DNA of 46,797 nt from Polaromonas sp. (GTDB lineage: Bacteria > Pseudomonadota > Gammaproteobacteria > Burkholderiales > Burkholderiaceae_C): positions 1-46,797 of the forward strand of contig RDZZ01000046.1 of the NCBI GenBank assembly GCA_004293655.1. The letters run 5' to 3'. Every line of letters starts with the position of its first letter. Positions within the stretch are counted from its first letter, which is position 1. Of this stretch, positions 38,470-46,778 are shown one piece after another. The position numbers and the translations under genes were made by a program. A model generated the notes under the pieces. The model worked only from the letters and a program-made list of their open reading frames with translations. It searched no databases and was not told the DNA's origin.

Positions 38470-38713
38470 TTTTCAAGCCCAAGAAGGGGGTTTTTTGATG
38501 CAAAGTGTGGTTTTTCTGCAGTTCCCTGCCTAGCAGCAGGCTTTATTCAGGCGTGCCAATCGTGTGCTTTCTGAAATCCAGCTTAGAATCCTGAATTGGA
38601 CAAAAAGCACCAGGCTTTTTTACCTAACCAAAAAATACGGGTTGAATCACTCGATTAAAACCTCTCGACAGTTTCCGAAAATCGTTTTCTTTCATCATCC
38701 AAGGACAGTAAAA
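38470..38713 (+). other. Intergenic region before the Ala-rich lipoprotein gene
   Basis: 244 bases, noticeably richer in A+T than the flanking genes, with several A/T runs around 38600-38690. It presumably holds the promoter of the lipoprotein gene. No unambiguous -35/-10 pair was identified. Confidence 0.4.
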
Positions 38714-39022
38714 ATGAACAAATCACTCGTTTTGGCCGCTATCGTTGCCGCCGTTGCATTGACCGCTTGCGGCAAAAAAGAAGAAGCACCCGCACCAGCG
38801 CCAGCACCCGCCGCTGCGCCAGCACCCGCTCCTGCGCCAGCACCCGCTCCTGCCGCTGAAGCCGCAGCAGGTGCCGCTTCTTCAGCTGCTGCTGCTGTCG
38901 GCTCTGCCATGCAAGCAGCATCATCTGCTGTCGATGCAGCTGGTGCCGCTGCTGGTGCTGCTGCTGACGCCGCCAAGAAAGCTGCTGAAGCCGCTGCTGC
39001 TGCTGCTGCCCCAAAGAAGTAA
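38714..39022 (+). CDS. Small alanine-rich lipoprotein
   Basis: Predicted lipoprotein of 102 residues. It starts MNKSLVLAAIVAAVALTACG, where LTAC is the lipobox. KKEEAP is followed by a Pro-Ala repeat of about 25 residues, then an almost pure Ala/Ser/Asp/Lys helix ending in PKK. The Pro-Ala part could cross or extend from peptidoglycan and the helix could form a coiled coil. This organisation recalls small Lpp- or entericidin-like envelope lipoproteins, but no homologue is claimed. AAGGACAG lies upstream of the ATG. It is a single-gene unit with its own terminator. Confidence 0.85.
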   Translation: MNKSLVLAAIVAAVALTACGKKEEAPAPAPAPAAAPAPAPAPAPAPAAEAAAGAASSAAAAVGSAMQAASSAVDAAGAAAGAAADAAKKAAEAAAAAAAPKK

Positions 39023-39040
39023 TTTTTCAAATTGCTGAGA

Positions 39041-39066
39041 AAGCCGCCTCAGGGCGGCTTTTTTTC
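39041..39066 (+). terminator. Rho-independent terminator after the Ala-rich lipoprotein gene
   Basis: AAGCCGCC-TCA-GGGCGGCTT stem-loop followed by a run of seven T. It lies about 20 bases after the lipoprotein stop. The truncated MBL frame on the opposite strand reads into this hairpin and ends at a TGA in its loop. Confidence 0.92.
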
Positions 39067-39478
39067 GTCTGTTCTTCGTCCGTTTTTTAAAGACAAAGCA
39101 CTTTGAACCAAAGTCGAGTCACCGAGGTCAATGGCTTGGGCATCTCTGGCCATACACAGCAGACCATCAAAATCAGGTGACTCCAGAGCGGCATGGGTGC
39201 CCCGGCTCATCCACACCGGTATTGTGTGGCGCAGTACCAGGGTACGGGCGCAGCCAACATGGTCGGCGTCCTCGTGCGTGATAAACAGGGCATTGATCTC
39301 TTCGGGCTGCACACCGGCTTGGTGCCAGCCGACAGAGGAGGTTTTTCAAGCCCAGCCCGCAGTCAATCAGCACGCGCACAGTCAGTGAGCCTGTGGCTTC
39401 TACCAATGTGCAGTTGCCAGAACTTCCGCTGCCCAGGTTTTTGAATCGCAACACGCTGCTAGAGATACGCGGGCGCAA
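39049..39478 (-). pseudogene. Metallo-beta-lactamase-fold hydrolase (YycJ/WalJ-like), frameshifted and truncated
   Basis: The first frame reads LRFKNLGSGSSGNCTLVEA then VRVLIDCGLGLKNLL, typical of the start of YycJ-like MBL proteins. A one-base change at about 39322-39340 moves the homology to another frame, continuing QAGVQPEEINALFITHEDAD then HVGCARTLVLRHTIPVWMSR and ARDAQAIDLGD. The metal motif H-x-H-x-D-H appears as HEDADH, so the second His is replaced by Asp. After about 120 residues the homology ends and the frame runs into the terminator of the opposite gene; the C-terminal half of the family is missing. The start is GTG 39454 or ATG 39478. It follows bamC. Confidence 0.82.
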
Positions 39479-39494
39479 TTGTCCTCGTGGCTGC

Positions 39495-40634
39495 TTACTT
39501 CAAGTCGTCAGCAATCACCTGAACAATACGCTGCGCGTTGGTCGTGGTGTCAATCGCGCCTTGGTCATTGAGTACCAAGACAGTGGTGGCTTCGCCTTGG
39601 CTCTTGACGGACACACGGTATTTCAAAGGTACGGGCGCTGCTGTTGAGCTGAAAATTTTGCTCAGAAACCCCGGATCCTTCTTGTCTGTGGTTGGATCCA
39701 CATAGCGTACAAAGTACATGCCTTTTGCGCGGTCGCGGTCTTCTACCGTGAAGCCTGTGCGGTCAAGGGCCAGTCCGACCCGACGCCAGGCGCGGTCAAA
39801 ACCTTCATCGATTTGTACGGCGGGCGCACCGCTGACGCTGGCCACGCGCGATGTCGATTTGGCCGCACTGTTGACCACCAAGACCTTGGACTGCTCTGGA
39901 CTCACGCCTAACTTGACCATGAGACGGCGTAAAAATTCTGCTTCAAGTTCAACGTCTGCAGGACGGTTTTGCCAGACGGTGCTGTCGCCCTTGGTGCTGC
40001 CAGACCCGCCAGTCAAGACTTCTTCCATGCCTCTGTGGCTGACATAGATTTCAGTTCCACCCGCTGGGTTGCGTTCCAGGCGGGTGCGAAACTTGTCGCG
40101 CTCACCTGTGGAGTACAGGCTGTCAAAAACTTTGCCAATCGACTGACGAATGAAGTCCTGCGGAATTTTGGCCCGATTTTCGGCAAAGTCTGTCTCCATG
40201 ATGCCGAGGTTTTCCTGATCCAGTGACAACAAAAAGCCGCTTTCCAGCCAGAAGTCGCGCACAGGCCCCCACAGCTTGTCCGCCGGGCGGTTAACGACCA
40301 GCCAGCGCTGGTTGCCGCTGCGCTCGATGCGTACATCACCGACAGACACAGCAGCCGTTGGCAACGATGGCGTGGCCTGGCCTCCTTGGTAGGTGCTGGC
40401 AGCAACGGGCGTGCCGGGCACCACATAGCGTGTGTCTTTGGACAGTTGTGTCAAGTCTGGCGGAATGTCCAGCGACGGGGCTGATTTGACAGAAGTCTTG
40501 TAGTCGATCTTTTCACCCTGAAACACTTCATTCAAGCTGGAACAACCGGAAAGCGCCATGGAAATAGTCAGCGTGGTGGCCGTAGCTGCCATCTTCATGC
40601 GGGATGCGCCTGTGCGTTTTTGCAATGTCTTCAC
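39495..40634 (-). CDS. bamC: Outer membrane protein assembly factor BamC
   Basis: Lipoprotein of the BAM complex that inserts beta-barrel proteins into the outer membrane; 379 residues. The GTG at 40634 is chosen because AAGGAAA lies just upstream and it gives a signal with the lipobox ALSGC. The unstructured N-terminal segment that binds BamD in E. coli corresponds to IDYKTSVKSAPSLDIPPDLT. Two helix-grip domains follow, with NRPADKLWGPVRDFW in the first and VQIDEGFDRAWRRVGLALDR in the second. It lies 17 bases after dapA, the classic dapA-bamC arrangement. Confidence 0.93.
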   Translation of the reverse strand: MKTLQKRTGASRMKMAATATTLTISMALSGCSSLNEVFQGEKIDYKTSVKSAPSLDIPPDLTQLSKDTRYVVPGTPVAASTYQGGQATPSLPTAAVSVGDVRIERSGNQRWLVVNRPADKLWGPVRDFWLESGFLLSLDQENLGIMETDFAENRAKIPQDFIRQSIGKVFDSLYSTGERDKFRTRLERNPAGGTEIYVSHRGMEEVLTGGSGSTKGDSTVWQNRPADVELEAEFLRRLMVKLGVSPEQSKVLVVNSAAKSTSRVASVSGAPAVQIDEGFDRAWRRVGLALDRTGFTVEDRDRAKGMYFVRYVDPTTDKKDPGFLSKIFSSTAAPVPLKYRVSVKSQGEATTVLVLNDQGAIDTTTNAQRIVQVIADDLK

Positions 40635-40651
40635 TTGGGTTTCCTTAAAAA

Positions 40652-41536
40652 TCAAACCAGACCGCATTGGCGCAGCGCGCCTTCGAGCACTGCTTCATTC
40701 GATGCTTCCAGCGGCGTCATGGGCAAGCGCAGTGCGGGGCCACACAAACCCATCCGGGCCATGGCCCACTTGACGGGAATGGGGTTGGCTTCTACAAACA
40801 GGTGTCTGTGCAGGGGCAGCAATTGCATCTGCAACGCCATGGCGCGCCTGGCGTCGCCCGCAATGGCGGCCATGCACAGCTCGTGCATCAGGCGGGGGGC
40901 TACATTGGCGGTCACGCTGACATTGCCCTGACCACCACAGAGCATCAACGCCACAGCGGTTGGGTCATCACCCGAATAAACTGCAAAACCTGCAGGCACT
41001 TCCCTGATCAACCACTGCGCACGCTCAATGTTGCCGGTGGCTTCCTTGATGCCCACAATGCCGGGAATTTGCGCCAGGCGTAAAACAGTGCTGTGCGCCA
41101 TGTCAGCCACGGTGCGGCCGGGCACGTTGTAGAGAATGCACGGCAGGTCACCCACGGCTTCGGCAATCGCCTTGAAATGCAGGTACTGGCCTTCTTGCGT
41201 CGGCTTGTTGTAGTACGGCACCACTTGCAACTGGCAGTCTGCACCCACCTGTTTGGCAAACTTGGCCAGCTCAATGGCTTCTGCCGTTGAGTTGGCACCA
41301 CAGCCCGCCATGATCGGCACGCGTTTGGCGGCCTGCTCGACCGACACGCGGATGATTTCGCAGTGCTCCTGAACATTGACCGTCGGCGACTCGCCTGTGG
41401 TGCCCACCACGCCAATGCAGTCGGTGCCCTCGGCAATGTGCCAGTCCACCAGCTTTCGCAGCGCAGGGTAATCCACGCTGCCGTCAACGTGTAGGGGCGT
41501 TGCCAGTGCAACGATGCTGCCAGTAATGGTTTTCAT
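40652..41536 (-). CDS. dapA: 4-hydroxy-tetrahydrodipicolinate synthase
   Basis: Condenses pyruvate and aspartate semialdehyde in lysine and diaminopimelate synthesis; 294 residues from the ATG at 41536. Key residues are T46/T47 in [12 protein letters not shown]136 in LYNVPGRT and the Schiff-base lysine K164 in VGIKEATGN. Family glycines in [21 protein letters not shown] are present. bamC follows directly. Confidence 0.97.
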   Translation of the reverse strand: MKTITGSIVALATPLHVDGSVDYPALRKLVDWHIAEGTDCIGVVGTTGESPTVNVQEHCEIIRVSVEQAAKRVPIMAGCGANSTAEAIELAKFAKQVGADCQLQVVPYYNKPTQEGQYLHFKAIAEAVGDLPCILYNVPGRTVADMAHSTVLRLAQIPGIVGIKEATGNIERAQWLIREVPAGFAVYSGDDPTAVALMLCGGQGNVSVTANVAPRLMHELCMAAIAGDARRAMALQMQLLPLHRHLFVEANPIPVKWAMARMGLCGPALRLPMTPLEASNEAVLEGALRQCGLV

Positions 41537-41608
41537 GTCTTGTTGTCTGTGTGTATGGCCTGCAAAGGGCAAGGCAGCATGTGGCGGTGATCCAACCCGG
41601 CCCGATGA

Positions 41609-42238
41609 TCAGCCTTGCATTCTACCCAGAGCTTGCGCCAGCTCATAACGAGGCACAGAGGCGGCACAGACCGCCTCGCGTACAGCCACGATGCGCTGCA
41701 CAAAGCGTGGCGACTGGCCTGGCCAGCCGGCGTGAAAACCGTCTTCAAAAGCCACAATGCGCAAACCACTGCACAGGTGCAGCAACTCCCCGGTACGCAG
41801 TAAAAAATCGGGCCGAGACGGCTTTCCGACGGTCTCGTTGCCTTGAGCAAAGGTCTCGTAAATCAGCACGCCACCAGGCGCTAGGCTGCCGAGCAGCGTC
41901 GATGTCAAGGCGCGCCAGAGGTAGTTCGTCACCACCACCGCGTCAAATTGCCGACCTGCAAAAGGCCACGGTCCGTTTTCAATGTCAGCAATGACGGCTT
42001 CACACCTGTCGCTGGGGATCGGGATCATTTTCGCTATTGAATCAATAGCATCTTGGCTAATATCCACCAGCGCCAGCGCATGGTTTCGTTGGTAAAACCA
42101 GTGCGCGTGACGACCACGGCCACAGGCCACATCCAGCACCACGCCTTGCGGTTTGATCAGATGTGACCAGCGTTCAACCCAGCTCGACGCAGGCTCCAGA
42201 CCATGGGCAGGGCTGGTTTTCAATGTTTTTGGACTCAT
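41609..42238 (-). CDS. Class I SAM-dependent methyltransferase
   Basis: Cytosolic protein of 209 residues with a Rossmann methyltransferase fold. Motif I is VVLDVACGRGRHAHWF (about 33-48), followed by the acidic end of strand 2 in LALVDISQDA, DIENGPWPF and FDAVVVTNYLWR. The substrate is not evident; the short form with GRGRHAHWF resembles TehB/UbiG-like enzymes of unknown target. It is upstream of and codirectional with dapA (72-base gap). A GCTA-N9-TAGC core occurs in frame near 42029. Confidence 0.88.
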   Translation of the reverse strand: MSPKTLKTSPAHGLEPASSWVERWSHLIKPQGVVLDVACGRGRHAHWFYQRNHALALVDISQDAIDSIAKMIPIPSDRCEAVIADIENGPWPFAGRQFDAVVVTNYLWRALTSTLLGSLAPGGVLIYETFAQGNETVGKPSRPDFLLRTGELLHLCSGLRIVAFEDGFHAGWPGQSPRFVQRIVAVREAVCAASVPRYELAQALGRMQG

Positions 42239-42263
42239 GGGTGGTGTTTGATGTCTTTGTACT

Positions 42264-42325
42264 CACTACTATTTTTATAGCGGGTAGTGCCCGTGCAGAC
42301 TGCCACAGGGGCATAAAAGGCTGTT
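42264..42325 (+). repeat. Dispersed GCTA-N9-TAGC repeat, copy J (divergent)
   Basis: CACTA, nine bases, TAGCGG, then TAGTGCCCGTGCAGACTGCC, ACAGGGGC and an A-rich tail. It has the same spacing and overall layout as copies D and E. It lies between the small membrane protein gene and the methyltransferase gene. Confidence 0.65.
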
Positions 42326-42355
42326 CATCTTGACCTCGGGACAGGCTTGAACGCG

Positions 42356-42499
42356 TTAAAAGCACGTCCACATCTGATTGGCAAGTGTCACCAGAAAATC
42401 AGGGCTTGTGTAGAGCGCAAATACGCCCAGCAAGGCAGCTGTCACGCCCGTCCAGAGGCCCGCTTTGATAAGTAAATTGAGAAACAAAGGGCGATGCAT
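42356..42499 (-). CDS. Small single-pass membrane protein, 47 residues
   Basis: The ATG at 42499 lies one base after the stop of the MFS gene. The peptide begins HRPLFLNLLIKAGLWTGVTA, continues ALLGVFALYT (together one membrane helix), and ends with a short amphipathic tail, LVTLANQMWTCF. The tight coupling to the permease suggests a small accessory subunit. It is too short for many gene finders. I recall similar tails after this type of MFS gene in Comamonadaceae, but cannot verify it here. Confidence 0.6.
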   Translation of the reverse strand: MHRPLFLNLLIKAGLWTGVTAALLGVFALYTSPDFLVTLANQMWTCF

Positions 42500-42500
42500 G

Positions 42501-43742
42501 TCAAGCCCCCAGAGGGCGCCGGGCAGGCGCGGCGCGTTGAATCGGTGCTTCCCGAACAGGCAGGTTGACCAGCCCGGCAAAAATTCCCAACGCAATGGCA
42601 ACGTACCAGACGATGTCGTAACTGCCGGTTCGGTCATACATGAATCCCCCCAGCCAGACGCCTAAAAACGAGCCGATCTGGTGGCTAAAGAAGATGAATC
42701 CACCGAGCATCGACAAATGCTGAATGCCAAAAATTTGCGCCACCACCGCATTGGTCGGCGGCACGGTAGACAGCCACAACAGTCCCATCACGCTGGCAAA
42801 GATATAGACACTCATCGGGCTCAGGGGTGCCGCCAGAAACACGGTGATGACAACAGCACGCGAAAAATAAATCGTGGCCAAAATTTTCTTTTTGGCCATT
42901 TTTTGCCCCAGCGAGCCAGCAATGTAGGTGCCAAACACATTGAACAGCCCAATCAGCGCCAGCGCATAGCCTGCCACCTGGGGCGACAGCCCTTTGTCTT
43001 TGAGGTAGCTGGGCATGTGTACGCCGATAAAAACCACCTGAAAGCCGCACACAAAGTAGCCCGCCATCAGCAACTGAAAGCTCGGGTACTTGAAAGCTTC
43101 CCGAAGCGCCTGGACGATGGTTTGATCGCGTTTGACCGCTGCCCCGCTGCTAAAGCTGCTCTCGCGCAAGCCCAACGCCAGCGGCATGATCAGCAACACC
43201 GCGCCCGCCAGTACCAGCAAGGCTTGTTGCCAGCCCAGGCTGCTGATTAAAAACCCTTCGGTCGGCACCATCAAAAACTGGCCAAACGAGCCCGCCGCTG
43301 CTGCAACACCCATGGCCCATGAACGCTTGTCGGCTGAAATATTGCGGCCAATCACGCCGTAAATCACGGCATAGGTCGTGCCTGCCTGTGCCGCCCCAAT
43401 CAGCACGCCTGCCGTCAGCGTGAACAAAAAGCCGGTCGGTGACAGCGCCATGCCCACCAACCCCAGTGCGTACAGCACGGCCCCGCCCATGATGACCCGA
43501 AAGGCACCGAAGCGGTCAGCCACCATGCCTGCAAAAATACCAAAAACGCCCCACGACAAATTTTGAATGGCAATGGCAAATGCGAACGTCTCACGGCTCC
43601 AGCCCTGCGCCTGCGTGATGGGTTGCAGCCACAGCCCGAAGCCGTGGCGTATGCCCATGGACAGCGTCACGATGGCAGCACCACAGACCAGAAGCTGGCG
43701 CATGGAAAGATTTTTTGAAGGGGTAGAGGCATTTGCAGACAT
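42501..43742 (-). CDS. Major facilitator superfamily transporter (monocarboxylate/oxalate-formate type)
   Basis: Twelve-helix inner-membrane transporter of 413 residues. It begins with a basic N-terminus (NLSMRQLLVCGAAIVTLSMG), then IRHGFGLWLQPITQAQGWSR. The loop 2-3 motif is GMVADRFGAFRVI (the usual G-x-x-x-D-R-x-G). The start and the FGLWLQPI/GWSRETFAFA segment resemble oxalate/formate antiporter and monocarboxylate-porter families. The substrate is unknown. A 47-residue membrane protein follows after one base. It is divergent from parE. Confidence 0.88.
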   Translation of the reverse strand: MSANASTPSKNLSMRQLLVCGAAIVTLSMGIRHGFGLWLQPITQAQGWSRETFAFAIAIQNLSWGVFGIFAGMVADRFGAFRVIMGGAVLYALGLVGMALSPTGFLFTLTAGVLIGAAQAGTTYAVIYGVIGRNISADKRSWAMGVAAAAGSFGQFLMVPTEGFLISSLGWQQALLVLAGAVLLIMPLALGLRESSFSSGAAVKRDQTIVQALREAFKYPSFQLLMAGYFVCGFQVVFIGVHMPSYLKDKGLSPQVAGYALALIGLFNVFGTYIAGSLGQKMAKKKILATIYFSRAVVITVFLAAPLSPMSVYIFASVMGLLWLSTVPPTNAVVAQIFGIQHLSMLGGFIFFSHQIGSFLGVWLGGFMYDRTGSYDIVWYVAIALGIFAGLVNLPVREAPIQRAAPARRPLGA

Positions 43743-43869
43743 GCTGTGACTTTAACGGCTTAGCGGCTAGAGTGGGGTCAGGCAAGTGACAATTCACGCC
43801 AGACAACTGTTTTTTTATCCAGCTTTTTTGGAAGCCTGGACTACAATCACCACAATTTTTTGATCCGCC

Positions 43870-45876
43870 ATGGCCACCAAACCCCCTTTATTGACGTCTT
43901 CTTTGACTGCCAGCCGCCCTGAGTATTCAGAGAACTCCATCCGCGTGCTCAAAGGCCTGGAGCCTGTCAAGCAGCGGCCCGGCATGTACACGCGTACTGA
44001 CAACCCGCTGCACATCATTCAGGAGGTGCTCGACAACTCGGCGGACGAGGCACTGGCTGGGCACGGCAGAAAACTCAGGGTCACCCTGCACACAGACGGG
44101 TCGGTCAGCGTGGATGACGATGGCCGGGGCATCCCGTTTGGCATGCACCCGGAAGAAAAAGCGCCGGTGGTCGAGCTGGTGTTCACCCGGCTGCATGCCG
44201 GTGGCAAGTTTGACAAGGGCAAGGGCGGCGCTTACAGCTTTTCAGGCGGCCTGCATGGCGTGGGTGTGAGTGTGACCAACGCCCTGTCAACGCGCCTTGA
44301 AGTGACCTCCTACCGCGAAGGCATGGCGGCCCGGCTGGTGTTTTCAGGCGGTGATGTGGCAGAACCCCTGGTGCTGCGCCAGGCTGACACGTCGGCAGGC
44401 GACCGCAAATCAGGCACGTCCGTCAGGGCCTGGCCAGACCCCAAATACTTTGAGTCGCCTGTTCTGCCGATGGCCGAGTTGACGCATTTGCTGCGCAGCA
44501 AAGCCGTGCTCATGCCCGGCGTGACTGTCACGCTCACGAACGAGAAAACCAAAGACGTGCAGACCTGGCTCTACAAAGGCGGGCTGCGTGACTACTTGAT
44601 GCAGACCCTCAACGACGAGCCGGTCATCCCGATGTTTGAAGGTGACGGTTTTGCCGATGCCGGGCATGACAGTTTTACCGAGGGTGAGGGGGCCAGCTGG
44701 TGCGTCGCGTTCACCGAGGGCGGCCAGCCGGTGCGTGAAAGCTATGTCAACCTGATCCCCACCAGTGCGGGCGGCACGCACGAAAGCGGCCTGCGTGACG
44801 GCTTGTTCATGGCCGTCAAGGGGTTTATCGAGCTGCATTCGCTGCTGCCCAAAGGCGTCAAGCTGCTGCCTGAGGACGTGTTTGCACGGGCCAGCTATGT
44901 GCTGTCGGCCAAAGTGCTGGACCCGCAGTTTCAGGGTCAGATCAAGGAGCGGCTCAATTCGCGTGACGCGGTACGCCTGGTGTCAAGCTATGTGCGGCCG
45001 GCCCTGGAGCTGTGGTTGCACCAGCATGTGGACTACGGCAAAAAACTCGCCGAGCTGGCCATTCGCGCCGCCCAAACCCGCCAGAAAGCCGGCCAGAAAG
45101 TCGAAAAGCGCAAAGGCTCGGGCGTGGCTGTGTTGCCGGGCAAACTGACCGACTGCGAGAGCCGGGACTTGGCCCACAACGAGGTGTTTCTGGTCGAGGG
45201 AGATTCTGCCGGTGGCAGCGCCAAAATGGGTCGTGACAAGGAAAGCCAGGCCATCTTGCCCCTGCGCGGCAAGGTGCTCAACACCTGGGAGGTCGAGCGC
45301 GACCGGCTGTTTGCCAACACCGAAATTCATGACATTGCCGTGGCCATTGGTGTTGACCCGCATGGCCCCGGCGACACGCCCGACATGAGCGGCCTGCGTT
45401 ACGGCAAGGTGTGTATTTTGAGCGATGCCGACGTGGACGGCTCGCACATCCAGGTGCTGCTGTTGACGCTTTTTTTCAGGCACTTCCCCAAGCTGATTGA
45501 AGCCGGCCATGTGTACGTGGCGCGGCCCCCGCTGTTCCGGGTCGATGCACCGGCCCGGGGCAAAAAACCAGCGTTCAAAGCGTATGCGCTCGATGACGGT
45601 GAGTTGAGCGCCATTTTGGACAAATTACGCAAAGAAGGCGCGCGTGATGGCTCCTGGAGCATCAGCCGCTTCAAGGGGCTGGGCGAGATGAACGCAGAAC
45701 AGTTGTGGGAGACCACGCTCAACCCGGACACACGCCGCTTGTTGCCTGTGCAGCTGGGCAACCAGAGTTTCATGCAAACCGAGGGCCTGATCACCAAGCT
45801 GATGGGCAAGGGTGAGGCGGCGGCGCGCCGTGAACTCATGGAATTGCATGGCGACGCTGTGGACATTGATATTTGA
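43870..45876 (+). CDS. parE: DNA topoisomerase IV subunit B
   Basis: ATPase subunit of the decatenating type II topoisomerase; 668 residues. GHKL ATP-site features are VLDNSADEALAGHG, VSVDDDGRGIPFG and GGLHGVGVSVTNALS. The Toprim domain has VEGDSAGGSAKMGRD and SDADVDGSHIQVLLLT. The ending RFKGLGEMNAEQLWETT and TKLMGKGEAAARRELM fits ParE rather than GyrB, as does the length without the GyrB insertion. The next gene starts within its stop codon. Confidence 0.97.
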   Translation: MATKPPLLTSSLTASRPEYSENSIRVLKGLEPVKQRPGMYTRTDNPLHIIQEVLDNSADEALAGHGRKLRVTLHTDGSVSVDDDGRGIPFGMHPEEKAPVVELVFTRLHAGGKFDKGKGGAYSFSGGLHGVGVSVTNALSTRLEVTSYREGMAARLVFSGGDVAEPLVLRQADTSAGDRKSGTSVRAWPDPKYFESPVLPMAELTHLLRSKAVLMPGVTVTLTNEKTKDVQTWLYKGGLRDYLMQTLNDEPVIPMFEGDGFADAGHDSFTEGEGASWCVAFTEGGQPVRESYVNLIPTSAGGTHESGLRDGLFMAVKGFIELHSLLPKGVKLLPEDVFARASYVLSAKVLDPQFQGQIKERLNSRDAVRLVSSYVRPALELWLHQHVDYGKKLAELAIRAAQTRQKAGQKVEKRKGSGVAVLPGKLTDCESRDLAHNEVFLVEGDSAGGSAKMGRDKESQAILPLRGKVLNTWEVERDRLFANTEIHDIAVAIGVDPHGPGDTPDMSGLRYGKVCILSDADVDGSHIQVLLLTLFFRHFPKLIEAGHVYVARPPLFRVDAPARGKKPAFKAYALDDGELSAILDKLRKEGARDGSWSISRFKGLGEMNAEQLWETTLNPDTRRLLPVQLGNQSFMQTEGLITKLMGKGEAAARRELMELHGDAVDIDI

Positions 45877-46778
45877 TGCGTTTTTGCTGTCTGAATCTTT
45901 TTGCCCTGGTGCGCACAGGCTGCCGGGTTGCGGTACGGTCTGGACTGGCTGTTGGTGCAGCCCTGCTGCTGGGCTGGTTTGCCATGCCAGCCCGCGCAGA
46001 TGTCTGGGGCTACATTGATGCCAAAGACGTGGCGCACTTTGCGTCCAGCCGGCTTGACGAGCGCTACGAGCTGTTTTTTCGGGGGGGCGAAAGTTTTGCT
46101 GTTGGCAGGGGCGAACAGGCTTTGGCGACACCATCCGCCGCGTCTGCGCCTTCTGCCCGGGTGCTTTCGGCACCTCCCAGGTTGCTGGCGTTTTTTGATG
46201 TGTCGCCCAATTACAAGGCGGTCAAGCACTTGCTCAAAGACGCATCTACATCCCACGGCGTGGACTACGAGCTGTTGCAGGCGCTGATTGCCACTGAGTC
46301 AGGTTTTGACACCCATGCGGTATCGCCCAAAGGCGCTGTTGGACTGATGCAATTGATACCGCCCACAGCCCAGCGTTATGGTGTCAAGCCGGGCAAAGAG
46401 GCATCGATTGAAAAAAAGCTGACAGACCCCAAAACCAACATTCAGGCCGGAACCCGATACCTGCGCGACTTGATCAACCTGTTCCCCGGCCAGCTTGAAC
46501 TGGCTTTGGCGGCCTACAACGCGGGCGAAGGCGCTGTGCAACGGGCTGGCAACAAAATTCCCAATTACCCCGAGACCCAAAATTACGTCAAAACCGTGCT
46601 GCAGCTCTACAACCACCTCAAGCCACCCGTGGCGGTGCTTGAGGCCCGCCGGTCTGCGGGCCGCGTCCGTATGGAGATGATGGGCGGCGCAGCCGGGCGC
46701 GGCAACATGGTGCCGCCCTTGACGGAGCAGCCCGCAGCCGCTGTGCTGCCGCCAGAACCCAAGGCCCGACAAAATTAA
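45876..46778 (+). CDS. Soluble lytic murein transglycosylase-like protein (SLT family)
   Basis: Exported peptidoglycan-cleaving enzyme of 300 residues. The ATG at 45876 shares its A with the parE TGA (TGATG). A signal peptide runs to MPARA (about 41), then DVWGYIDAKDVAHFAS, a DUF4124-like start. The SLT domain covers about 108-262, with the catalytic E141 in ALIATESGFDTHAVSP, GAVGLMQLIPPTAQRYG, NIQAGTRYLRDL and ALAAYNAGEGAVQ. The C-terminus is basic and Pro/Ala-rich. It is translationally coupled to parE. parC probably follows beyond the window, but that is not visible. Confidence 0.92.
   Translation: MRFCCLNLFALVRTGCRVAVRSGLAVGAALLLGWFAMPARADVWGYIDAKDVAHFASSRLDERYELFFRGGESFAVGRGEQALATPSAASAPSARVLSAPPRLLAFFDVSPNYKAVKHLLKDASTSHGVDYELLQALIATESGFDTHAVSPKGAVGLMQLIPPTAQRYGVKPGKEASIEKKLTDPKTNIQAGTRYLRDLINLFPGQLELALAAYNAGEGAVQRAGNKIPNYPETQNYVKTVLQLYNHLKPPVAVLEARRSAGRVRMEMMGGAAGRGNMVPPLTEQPAAAVLPPEPKARQN

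Noticed and set aside
42025-42048. GCTA-N9-TAGC core within the methyltransferase gene
   Set aside because: The core is palindromic and short, and the flanks show no convincing repeat tail in either direction, so it was not listed as a copy.
43842-43847. TACAAT as a -10 element for parE
   Set aside because: No acceptable -35 hexamer lies 16-18 bases upstream.
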